The translations under genes were made by a program, and so were the position numbers. This document shows positions 33,293 to 40,676 of a stretch of 64,000 nucleotides of DNA, piece by piece; position 1 is the first letter of the stretch, and each line of letters begins with the position of its first letter. This stretch comes from J095 sp964517605 (GTDB lineage: Bacteria; Chloroflexota; Anaerolineae; 4572-78; J111), in NCBI GenBank assembly GCA_964517605.1, contig CAZFCE010000014.1:62001-126000 (forward strand). The letters are read 5' to 3'. The notes under the pieces were generated by a model that saw only the letters and a program-made list of their open reading frames with translations, was not told the DNA's origin and ran no database searches.

Positions 33293-33328
33293 GTGACATT
33301 TGTCACACTTTCTGGTGACAAATGTCAC
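33293..33328. promoter_or_regulatory. Paired GTGACA-N2-TGTCAC dyads between the divergent promoters
   Basis: Two 14-base sites, 33293-33306 and 33315-33328, are exact reverse complements of one another and each is itself a near palindrome. Their centres are 22 bases apart, about two helical turns. Neither matches the ArsR dyads on each side, which suggests a second regulator. Confidence 0.6.
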
Positions 33329-33362
33329 CCTGTATAACCCAAATTTTGTGTTATTATTACAA

Positions 33363-33392
33363 CCAGCATATTTGAATAAACAAATATGCTGG
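33363..33392. promoter_or_regulatory. ArsR-type operator 2 (arsR side)
   Basis: CCAGCATATTTG, spacer AATAAA, CAAATATGCTGG: a perfect 12-6-12 dyad that shares the AATAAAC core with operator 1 and ends 13 bases before the arsR ATG. It is well placed for autorepression. Confidence 0.7.
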
Positions 33393-33405
33393 CAGGGATT
33401 GTTTG

Positions 33406-33738
33406 ATGATTAAACCCAAAGCTCAAGAACTCAGGATTATGCACGCCACGCTGTGCCAGGCCATTGCCGACCCCACCCGCATTGCCCTGTTGTACGAACT
33501 GGGCGAAAGCCAGAAGCACGTTAATCAACTGGTTGAAGCGTTAATGTTGCCGCAGGCCACCGTTTCACGGCATCTCAAAATTTTGCGAGATCAGGCGTTG
33601 GTCACTACCCGGCGGGAAGGCCCCTACATTTACTATCAACTGGCCGATTCGCGGGTGCTGGACGCCCTGGAAATTATGCGTAGTATTTTAGGCGATGCCC
33701 TGACGGCAGCCACCCAAATCAATAACGCCGATCAATGA
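33406..33738 (+). CDS. ArsR-family transcriptional repressor
   Basis: 110 residues from ATG 33406 (TTG 33403 is less likely). Winged helix with LCQAIADPTRIALLYELGE, the recognition helix QATVSRHLKILRDQALV and the wing REGPYIYYQLAD. There is a single Cys (residue 19), so the two-Cys persulfide switch of SqrR and the metal sites of ArsR/SmtB are not evident; the signal is unknown. It is divergent from the octahaem/YeeE operon and flanked by two matching dyads, so it is very likely the operon's regulator as well as its own. Confidence 0.9.
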   Translation: MIKPKAQELRIMHATLCQAIADPTRIALLYELGESQKHVNQLVEALMLPQATVSRHLKILRDQALVTTRREGPYIYYQLADSRVLDALEIMRSILGDALTAATQINNADQ

Positions 33739-33780
33739 GCGACCACGCCGCTGGCACCCAGGTTCCTGAAAGTAGATTCC

Positions 33781-34152
33781 ATGCACGAACTGCCCGTAAC
33801 CCAAAGCATCCTTGCGATTGCCGTTGACGCCGCCCAAAAAAATGGCAGCCGCCGGGTAACTGCCATCAACTTAGTTATCGGCGAGTTAGCCAGTATTCTT
33901 GATGACTCGGTGCAATTTTATTTTGATATTTTAAGCAAAGACACGCCGGCAGCCGGCGCGGTTCTCAATTTTAGGCGGCTACCGGCTACCGCCATCTGCC
34001 TGGATTGCCAGCACCAAACCGGCGTAACGCCGCCGTTTACGCCCGATTGCCCGCAGTGCGGCAGCAACAAATTACTGATTACCGGCGGCAAAGAATTTTA
34101 CGTTGAAAGTATTGAGGTTGACGATGACCACCAAAATCATTCCGGTAGTTAA
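33781..34152 (+). CDS. hypA: Hydrogenase maturation nickel metallochaperone HypA
   Basis: 123 residues. The N-terminal MHELPVTQSIL provides the nickel-binding His2 and Glu3. The zinc site is formed by CLDC and CPQC. With HypB it inserts nickel into the large subunit of [NiFe] hydrogenase. The last 29 bases overlap hypB in another frame. It starts a hyp cluster 42 bases downstream of arsR, so part of its transcription may come from the arsR promoter. Confidence 0.95.
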   Translation: MHELPVTQSILAIAVDAAQKNGSRRVTAINLVIGELASILDDSVQFYFDILSKDTPAAGAVLNFRRLPATAICLDCQHQTGVTPPFTPDCPQCGSNKLLITGGKEFYVESIEVDDDHQNHSGS

Positions 34153-34786
34153 AGATATTCTCAGCGCCAACGACCAGATTGCGCAGGAAAACGGCGCTAT
34201 TTTTAGCCAGCACCACATTTTTGCGCTCAACATTATGGCCTCGCCGGGGGCGGGCAAAACCACCTTTATTTTGGCCACTTGCGCCCGGTTGCCCCAAACG
34301 CTACGCCCCGGCGTTATTGAAGGCGATTTGGCATCGAGCATTGATGCTGATAAAATATCCGGCAACGGTATTCCCGTAGTGCAAATCAACACCGGCGGCG
34401 GCTGCCACCTTGACGCGCCGATGATACGCTCCGCTCTGCCGCAACTTCCCCTTAACGACATCACTTTGCTGTTTATAGAAAACGTGGGCAACCTGGTTTG
34501 CCCGGCCAATTTTAAACTTGGCAGCAATTTAAACGTGGTGGTGGCCAGCGTGCCCGAAGGCCACGACAAACCCTACAAGTACCCCAACATGTTTGTGGCC
34601 GCCAACGCGGTCATCCTCAACAAAGCCGATATGATCGAGGTGTTTGAGTTTGATGTTGACTATTTCCGGCGCGGCGTTGAAATGGTCAACCCTGATGCGC
34701 CCATTTTTATTGTGTCCAGCAAAACCGGCGCCGGCCTGGATAACTGGCTGGCCTGGCTTACCGCCCAAAGCGCCGCCCAGGATTAA
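34124..34786 (+). CDS. hypB: Hydrogenase maturation GTPase HypB
   Basis: 220 residues from ATG 34124, which gives the usual short N terminus without the His-rich nickel-storage stretch. G1 is NIMASPGAGKTT, the metal site at the dimer interface is GGGCHLDAPM, and NKAD is G4. Energises nickel delivery from HypA. It overlaps hypA by 29 bases, and hypF starts 3 bases after its stop. Confidence 0.95.
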   Translation: MTTKIIPVVKDILSANDQIAQENGAIFSQHHIFALNIMASPGAGKTTFILATCARLPQTLRPGVIEGDLASSIDADKISGNGIPVVQINTGGGCHLDAPMIRSALPQLPLNDITLLFIENVGNLVCPANFKLGSNLNVVVASVPEGHDKPYKYPNMFVAANAVILNKADMIEVFEFDVDYFRRGVEMVNPDAPIFIVSSKTGAGLDNWLAWLTAQSAAQD

Positions 34787-34789
34787 GCG

Positions 34790-37156
34790 ATGGCCGCCTC
34801 TTTGCCTGCCGCCGGCCAACGCCTGTGCGTCCAAATTAAAGGCGCGGTGCAGGGCGTGGGTTTTAGGCCCTTTGTGTACCGGCTGGCCACCGAACTGGCC
34901 CTTACCGGCTGGGTTATTAACAATTCAAACGGTGTTTTTATTGAGGTTGAAGGGGACCAAACCGCTTTAGATACCTTTCTGGAGCGTCTGTCCACAGAAA
35001 AACCACCTCTGGCAATTATCCACAGCCTGCACTCCGACCAGCGGCTGCCGCACGGATACGAGCGGTTTGAAATTCGGCATAGCGAGGAGCACGGCGAAAA
35101 AACCGTGCTTGTGTTGCCCGATGTAGCGACCTGCGCCGATTGCCTGGCCGAAGTGCTCAATCCATCTGACCGCCGGGCCGGATACCCCTTTACCAACTGT
35201 ACCAACTGCGGCCCGCGTTTTAGCATTATCCAGGCGTTGCCCTACGACCGCCCCAACACCACCATGCGCCACTTTAAAATGTGCCCGGCCTGCCATGCCG
35301 AGTACACCCACCCGCTCAATCGTCGCTTTCACGCGCAGCCCAACGCCTGCCCCACCTGCGGGCCGCAGTTGGAATATATTGATTTACAAGTTACGAATGA
35401 CGACCTGTGCCCGCCAGAGTATTTACGTTTAAACAACGATACCCCAATCATAAATACCGTTGCCGCTCTCCGCGCCGGCCTGATTGTTGCCGTTAAAGGG
35501 CTGGGCGGCTTTCATTTGATGGTTGACGCCGCCAACGCCCAGGCCGTAGCCCGGCTGCGCCAGCGCAAACAGCGCACCGATAAACCGCTGGCCGTGATGG
35601 TAGCCAATCTTGAGCAGGCCCGCGCGCTGGTGGAACTTTCGGCGCAGGCCAAAGCCCTGCTCACCGCCGCCGAAGCGCCCATTGTGCTGCTGCCCCGCCG
35701 CGCCAACGCGCCCATCGCCGAAAACATTGCCCCCGGCAACCCCAACGTGGGGGTGATGCTGCCCTACACCCCGCTGCACCACCTGCTGCTAGCCGAATTT
35801 GGCCGGCCCGTAGTCGCCACCAGCGGCAACCTGTCCGATGAACCCATTTGCATTGACAACGCCGAAGCCCGCCACCGGCTGGGCCACATCGCCGATGCCT
35901 TTTTGCTGCACAACCGCCCCATCGAGCGCCACGTAGACGACAGCGTGGCCTGGTTGCTGGCCGACGAGACCCGGTTGTTGCGCCGGGCGCGCGGTTTTGC
36001 GCCGCTGCCGGTTTTGCTGCGCGATGACCTACCCCCGCTACTGGCGGTGGGAGCGCATCTTAAAAATACCGTGGCGCTCGGCGTTAAAAACCAGGTATTC
36101 ATCAGCCAGCACATCGGCGATTTGGAAACCGCCGAATCGCTGACCGCCTTTGAGCGGGTGATCGCTGATTTTCTGCGTCTGTACCAAACCCAACCCGTGG
36201 CCATTGCCCATGACCTGCACCCGGAATACCTCTCTACTAAATGGGCGCAGGAACAATTACGAATGACGAATGACGAATTACGATTGGCCAGAGCTGAATC
36301 CCAATCCGAAATCGAGTTAATTGGAGTGCAGCACCACCACGCCCACCTGGCCGCCTGTTTGGCCGAAAACGGCAAAGCCGGCCCGGCGCTGGGCATTATT
36401 TGGGATGGCACCGGCCTGGGCACCGATGGCACCATTTGGGGCGGCGAATTTTTGCGCGGCGACGCCGCCAGTTTTGAGCGCGTGGCCCATTTGCGCCCGT
36501 TCCGGCTGCCCGGCGGCGATGCCGCCGTAAAGGAGCCGCGCCGGGTGGCGCTGGCCCTGTTGTGGGAAATGTTTGGGGCGGCGGCGCTTGAGCGCGACGA
36601 CCTGCCGCCCCTCCGCGCCATGTCCGCCAACGAGCGCCGCCTGCTGGGGCAAATGCTGGCCAAAAACATCAACGCGCCGGTTACAACCAGCGCCGGGCGG
36701 CTGTTTGATGGCGTGGCGGCGCTCATCGGCCTGCACCCGCGCGTAAATTTTGAGGGGCAGGCGGCGATGGCCCTGGAATTTGCCGCCGACCCCACAGAAT
36801 CCGGCGCGTATCCGCTGGCACTCGTCGCTCGCCACGCGTCGCTTGTGTTGGATTGGCAACCGCTACTCGAAGCCGTTCTGGCCGATTTGCGGCGCAATGT
36901 TTCCGTCGCGCTCATTTCGGCCCGATTTCACAACGCGCTGGTTGAAGCGATGGTCAACGTGGCCCGGCGCGTGGGCGAACCCAAAGTTGCGCTTTCTGGC
37001 GGCTGTTTTCAAAACCGGTGGCTCACCGAACAGGCCGTTACCCGGCTGCGGCAGGCCGGGTTTGAGGTGTTGCTGCACCGCCATGTGCCGCCCAACGATG
37101 GCGGCATCAGCTTGGGACAAATTGCCGTGGCAGCGGCCCGGCTGGCCGGTTTGTAA
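34790..37156 (+). CDS. hypF: Carbamoyltransferase HypF
   Basis: 788 residues, synthesising the thiocarbamate on HypE that becomes cyanide in the [NiFe] active site. Domains in order: acylphosphatase (VQGVGFRPFVYRLA, about 10-95), zinc fingers (CADC...CTNC, CPAC...CPTC, 110-185), YrdC-like (KGLGGFHLMVDA, 215-395) and Kae1-like (VQHHHAHLAACLAE, DGTGLGTDGTIWGGE, SGGCFQN). Two short inserts atypical of HypF coincide with heptanucleotide repeats at 35390-35404 (VTNDD) and 36256-36283 (QLRMTNDELRL). Both keep the frame and fall between domains or in a loop, so the enzyme is probably active. Confidence 0.95.
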   Translation: MAASLPAAGQRLCVQIKGAVQGVGFRPFVYRLATELALTGWVINNSNGVFIEVEGDQTALDTFLERLSTEKPPLAIIHSLHSDQRLPHGYERFEIRHSEEHGEKTVLVLPDVATCADCLAEVLNPSDRRAGYPFTNCTNCGPRFSIIQALPYDRPNTTMRHFKMCPACHAEYTHPLNRRFHAQPNACPTCGPQLEYIDLQVTNDDLCPPEYLRLNNDTPIINTVAALRAGLIVAVKGLGGFHLMVDAANAQAVARLRQRKQRTDKPLAVMVANLEQARALVELSAQAKALLTAAEAPIVLLPRRANAPIAENIAPGNPNVGVMLPYTPLHHLLLAEFGRPVVATSGNLSDEPICIDNAEARHRLGHIADAFLLHNRPIERHVDDSVAWLLADETRLLRRARGFAPLPVLLRDDLPPLLAVGAHLKNTVALGVKNQVFISQHIGDLETAESLTAFERVIADFLRLYQTQPVAIAHDLHPEYLSTKWAQEQLRMTNDELRLARAESQSEIELIGVQHHHAHLAACLAENGKAGPALGIIWDGTGLGTDGTIWGGEFLRGDAASFERVAHLRPFRLPGGDAAVKEPRRVALALLWEMFGAAALERDDLPPLRAMSANERRLLGQMLAKNINAPVTTSAGRLFDGVAALIGLHPRVNFEGQAAMALEFAADPTESGAYPLALVARHASLVLDWQPLLEAVLADLRRNVSVALISARFHNALVEAMVNVARRVGEPKVALSGGCFQNRWLTEQAVTRLRQAGFEVLLHRHVPPNDGGISLGQIAVAAARLAGL
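35390..35404 (+). repeat. Degenerate heptanucleotide repeat inside hypF
   Basis: GTTACGAATGACGAC, about two units of the ATTACGA/ATGACGA 7-mer. It encodes part of a non-conserved insert between the zinc-finger and YrdC domains. Confidence 0.5.
36256..36283 (+). repeat. In-frame heptanucleotide repeat inside hypF
   Basis: Exactly four 7-mers: ATTACGA, ATGACGA, ATGACGA, ATTACGA. The inverse of this 7-mer forms the array upstream of hisC (8051-8076). It encodes the LRMTNDELR segment in a loop before the conserved QHHHAH motif. Confidence 0.75.
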
Positions 37157-37197
37157 AATCAAATTGAGCTATTTTTAGCCAAAAAGGAACATTCAAG

Positions 37198-38115
37198 ATG
37201 CAACTCGATCAAATTAAAAATATTCTCATCATCGGCGTGGGCACTATGGGCCAGCAAATTGGCCTGCAATGCGCCATGTACGGCTACAACGTTACCCTGT
37301 TTGATGTAAACCCGGAGGCGTTGGCTCCGGCGCTGGCCCGGATTCAGGGGTACATTGACCAGCTTATAGCTGCCGGCACGCTGAGCCAGCCGGCAGCCCT
37401 TGAAGCGTTGGCCCGCATTAAAACCACCAGCGACCCCGCCGCCGCTGCCGCCACCGCCGATTTGGTCAGCGAATCGGTGCCGGAGAACCCGGAACTCAAA
37501 GGCCGGGTGTTTGCCCAGTTTAATGCCCTGTGCCCGCCGCACACTATTTTTACCACCAACACCTCGTCGTTGGTGCCCAGCATGTTTGCCGCCGCCACGG
37601 GTCGCCCGGCGCAATTTGCGGCGCTGCACTTTCACAACCCCGTGTGGGATGCGCCGGTAGCCGATGTGATGCCGCACCCCGATACCGCGCCGGAGGTGGT
37701 GCAACTGCTCACCGGCTTTGCCCAGAGCATTGGCCAGATTCCCATTGTGCTGGACAAAGAAAACTACGGCTACGTGTTTAACGCCATGCTCAACGCGCTC
37801 AACGGGGCGGCGCTTACGCTGGCAGCCAACGGCGTTACTCCAATTGAAAATATTGACCGGGCCTGGATGGCCGTTATGAAAACCCCGATGGGGCCGATGG
37901 GTATTCTGGATTTGGTGGGGCTGGATACGGCCTGGCACATTACCGAATATTGGGCCAAAGCCCTGCAAACACCTCAACTGCGGGCCAACGCCGATTTTTT
38001 AAAGGGCTACCTTGACCGGGGCCAACTCGGTATGAAAAGCGGGCAGGGCTTTTACCGTTACCCCAATCCGGCCTACGCCCAACCCGATTTTTTAACCGGC
38101 GCAAAGACCGAATAG
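37198..38115 (+). CDS. 3-hydroxyacyl-CoA dehydrogenase (NAD-binding)
   Basis: 305 residues. N-terminal Rossmann fold with IIGVGTMGQQIGLQCA, catalytic His in LHFHNPVW and the E of SESVPEN. The C-terminal helical domain has TPMGPMGILDLVGLDTA. It oxidises L-3-hydroxyacyl-CoA or reduces acetoacetyl-CoA with NAD(H), in beta-oxidation or butyrate-type pathways. AAAGGAAC is its Shine-Dalgarno. It sits between hypF and hypC on the same strand, with no evident link to hydrogenase maturation. Confidence 0.92.
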   Translation: MQLDQIKNILIIGVGTMGQQIGLQCAMYGYNVTLFDVNPEALAPALARIQGYIDQLIAAGTLSQPAALEALARIKTTSDPAAAAATADLVSESVPENPELKGRVFAQFNALCPPHTIFTTNTSSLVPSMFAAATGRPAQFAALHFHNPVWDAPVADVMPHPDTAPEVVQLLTGFAQSIGQIPIVLDKENYGYVFNAMLNALNGAALTLAANGVTPIENIDRAWMAVMKTPMGPMGILDLVGLDTAWHITEYWAKALQTPQLRANADFLKGYLDRGQLGMKSGQGFYRYPNPAYAQPDFLTGAKTE

Positions 38116-38116
38116 C

Positions 38117-38144
38117 TTGGATGTGAGCGGGTTTGGGTTATAAT
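38117..38144 (+). promoter_or_regulatory. hypCDE promoter
   Basis: TTGGAT, a 16-base spacer and TATAAT, 40 bases before the hypC ATG; suggests hypCDE can be transcribed independently of hypABF. Confidence 0.55.
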
Positions 38145-38183
38145 AATTTTTTACGATACTAAAGTTGGCGATGGAGACAAACC

Positions 38184-38441
38184 ATGTGTTTAGGCGTACC
38201 GGGTAAAATTATTGAAATTAAAGAAAACCCGCCGGGGTTAATTATGGGCAAGGTCAATTTCTCGGGCATTAACAAAGAAGTGTGCCTGTCTTACGTGCCC
38301 GAAGCCAAAGTTGGCGATTATGTAGTGGTGCACGTGGGCTTTGCCATCAGCGTGATTGACGAGCAGGAAGCGATGGAAGTGTTTGATTACCTCAAACAAA
38401 TGGATGAACTGGCCGAACTAAACATTCCGCAGCCGGAATAA
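38184..38441 (+). CDS. hypC: Hydrogenase assembly chaperone HypC
   Basis: 85 residues beginning MCLGVPGKIIEI; the Cys after the initiator Met is the residue that carries the Fe(CN)2CO unit with HypD. VVHVGFAISVIDEQEA is the C-terminal family block. GGAG precedes the ATG. hypD starts 2 bases after its stop. Confidence 0.95.
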   Translation: MCLGVPGKIIEIKENPPGLIMGKVNFSGINKEVCLSYVPEAKVGDYVVVHVGFAISVIDEQEAMEVFDYLKQMDELAELNIPQPE

Positions 38442-38443
38442 CC

Positions 38444-39526
38444 ATGAAATACGTTGACGAATATCGCAACGAAGCTGACGCCCAAAAATTTATACACCGG
38501 CTGCATCAAATTACCACGCGCCCCTGGACGCTGATGGAAATTTGCGGCGGCCAAACGCACACCATCATCAAGTTTGGCCTTGATAAGCTGCTGCCGGACA
38601 AGGTAACGCTGGTACACGGCCCCGGCTGCCCGGTGTGTGTTACGCCGCTGGAATTAATTGACCGGGCGCTGGCCATTGCCCGCCGCCCGGAGGTTATTTT
38701 TACCAGTTTTGGCGATATGTTGCGGGTACCGGGTTCCCAAACCGATTTACTCAGCATCAAAGCCCAGGGCGGCGACGTGCGCATGGTTTATTCGCCGCTG
38801 GATGCGGTGAAGCTGGCGCAAAAACACCCCGATCGCCAGGTGGTTTTTTTTGCGGTGGGCTTTGAAACCACCGCCCCGGCCAACGCGATGGCCGTTTTTC
38901 AAGCCCATCAACTGGGGCTAACCAATTTTTCTATTTTGTGCTCGCATGTGCTGGTGCCGCCGGCCATGGAAGCCATTCTTGGCTCGCCGCACAATTTGGT
39001 GCAGGGCTTTTTGGCCGCCGGCCACGTATGCGCGGTGATGGGCTACTGGGAATATCCGCCGCTGGCCCAAAAATACGCCGCGCCCATTGTTGTAACCGGT
39101 TTTGAGCCGCTGGATTTGCTGCAAGGCATCTACATGGCCGTGCTGCAACTCGAAGAGGGCCGGGCCGAAGTGGAAAACCAGTACACCCGCGCCGTAACGT
39201 ATGAAGGGCTAAAACCGGCGCAAAAGCTGCTCAAACAGGTGTTTGCCACCACGGATCGCCAGTGGCGCGGCATCGGCCTGATTCCCAACAGCGGCTACAA
39301 ACTGCGCCCGGAATACGCCGCCTTTGACGCCGAACTAAAATTTGAGGTGAGCGACATCACCGCCGCCGAATCGCCGGTGTGCATTGCCGGGCAAATTATG
39401 CAGGGCCTCAAAAAGCCGCACGATTGCCCGGCCTTTGGCCGGGAATGCACGCCCGAAAAGCCCATCGGCGCGCCGATGGTTTCCTCCGAAGGCGCGTGCG
39501 CGGCCTATTACCATTATGGCCGGTAA
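38444..39526 (+). CDS. hypD: Hydrogenase maturation iron-sulfur protein HypD
   Basis: 360 residues, the scaffold on which HypC and HypE build the Fe(CN)2CO group. Conserved ICGGQTHTI, HGPGCPVCVTP and GFETTAP are present, and the C-terminal [4Fe-4S] site is seen as CIAGQIM, HDCPAFGREC and SEGACAAYY. Full length. Coupled to hypC; hypE begins 40 bases after its stop with its own AGGAAAG. Confidence 0.96.
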   Translation: MKYVDEYRNEADAQKFIHRLHQITTRPWTLMEICGGQTHTIIKFGLDKLLPDKVTLVHGPGCPVCVTPLELIDRALAIARRPEVIFTSFGDMLRVPGSQTDLLSIKAQGGDVRMVYSPLDAVKLAQKHPDRQVVFFAVGFETTAPANAMAVFQAHQLGLTNFSILCSHVLVPPAMEAILGSPHNLVQGFLAAGHVCAVMGYWEYPPLAQKYAAPIVVTGFEPLDLLQGIYMAVLQLEEGRAEVENQYTRAVTYEGLKPAQKLLKQVFATTDRQWRGIGLIPNSGYKLRPEYAAFDAELKFEVSDITAAESPVCIAGQIMQGLKKPHDCPAFGRECTPEKPIGAPMVSSEGACAAYYHYGR

Positions 39527-39566
39527 ATCAGTGAATAATTGAATTTTCCCAGGAAAGCGACGAACT

Positions 39567-40676
39567 ATGCCGGATCAGCAACGCCAGCCTGAAAACAACC
39601 AAAGCCAATCAGTAATTCACCATTCACCATTGCTTTTCGGAGCGGCCTGCCCCATTCCCATCAGCGAATACCCCACCGTGGTGATGGCGCACGGCGGCGG
39701 CGGGCGGCTCAGCCAAATGCTTATCGAAAAGATGTTTGTGCCAACCTTCAGCAATCCGGAGTTATGCAGTTTGGGCGATGGCGCGGTACTACAGGCTGGC
39801 GGTGCCCGGCTGGCCTTTTCCACCGATTCTTATGTGATCAGCCCGGCCTTTTTTCCCGGCGGCAATATCGGCTCGCTGGCGGTGCACGGCACGGTGAACG
39901 ACCTGGCCATGTGCGGCGCAACGCCGCTGGCGCTATCGGCGGGGTTTATTTTAGAAGAGGGCTTCCCCATGGCCGACCTGTGGCGGGTGGTGCAGAGCAT
40001 GCAGGCGGCGGCGCAGGCGGCGGGCGTGTCCATTGTTACCGGCGATACCAAAGTGGTGGATCGCGGCAAGGGCGACGGCATCTACATTAATACCGCCGGC
40101 GTGGGGTTGATCCCCGCCGGGGTGCGGGTTTCGCCGCAAAACGCCCAACCCGGCGACGTGGTGCTGATTAACGGCGCAATCGCGGTGCACGGCATCGCCA
40201 TTATGTCGGTGCGCGAAGGGCTGGAGTTTGAAACCACGCTGGAAAGCGACTCCGCGCCGCTGGCCGGGCTAACCGCGGCGGCGCTGGCGGCGGGCGGCGA
40301 GGCCGTGCACGTTCTGCGCGATCCCACTCGCGGCGGGCTGGCCAGCGCCCTCAACGAAATTGCGGCGCAATCGCGGGTGGGCATCCGGTTGCAAGAGCGC
40401 GACATTCCCATTGGCGATGAAGTGCGCGGCGCGTGCGAAATTTTGGGGTTTGACCCGCTGTACGTGGCCAACGAGGGCAAAATGCTGGCGTTTGTGGCCC
40501 GCGACCAGGCCGAAGCCGTGCTGGCGGCGATGAAAGAGCATCCGCTGGGGCAAGAGGCGGCCATTATTGGAGAGGTGGTGGCCGAGCATCCGGGCAAAGT
40601 GTTGTTACGCAGCCGCGTGGGCGGCCTGCGCGTGGTGGATATGCTCAGCGGCGAACAACTGCCGCGCATTTGTTAG
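39567..40676 (+). CDS. hypE: Hydrogenase maturation dehydratase HypE
   Basis: 369 residues, dehydrating the carbamoyl group on its C-terminal Cys to thiocyanate for transfer to HypC-HypD. The C terminus PRIC is intact. The PurM-like core has AHGGGGRLSQ, VNDLAMCGA and TGDTKVV. The first about 28 residues (MPDQQRQPENNQSQSV...) are not part of the usual family start, which begins near CPIPISEYP. That extension contains a heptanucleotide repeat encoding VIHHSP. It overlaps the convergent SURF1 gene by 4 bases. Confidence 0.95.
   Translation: MPDQQRQPENNQSQSVIHHSPLLFGAACPIPISEYPTVVMAHGGGGRLSQMLIEKMFVPTFSNPELCSLGDGAVLQAGGARLAFSTDSYVISPAFFPGGNIGSLAVHGTVNDLAMCGATPLALSAGFILEEGFPMADLWRVVQSMQAAAQAAGVSIVTGDTKVVDRGKGDGIYINTAGVGLIPAGVRVSPQNAQPGDVVLINGAIAVHGIAIMSVREGLEFETTLESDSAPLAGLTAAALAAGGEAVHVLRDPTRGGLASALNEIAAQSRVGIRLQERDIPIGDEVRGACEILGFDPLYVANEGKMLAFVARDQAEAVLAAMKEHPLGQEAAIIGEVVAEHPGKVLLRSRVGGLRVVDMLSGEQLPRIC
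39615..39632 (+). repeat. Heptanucleotide repeat (ATTCACC)n in the hypE 5' region
   Basis: ATTCACC twice plus ATTG, inside the codons for the non-conserved HypE N-terminal extension. Confidence 0.6.
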
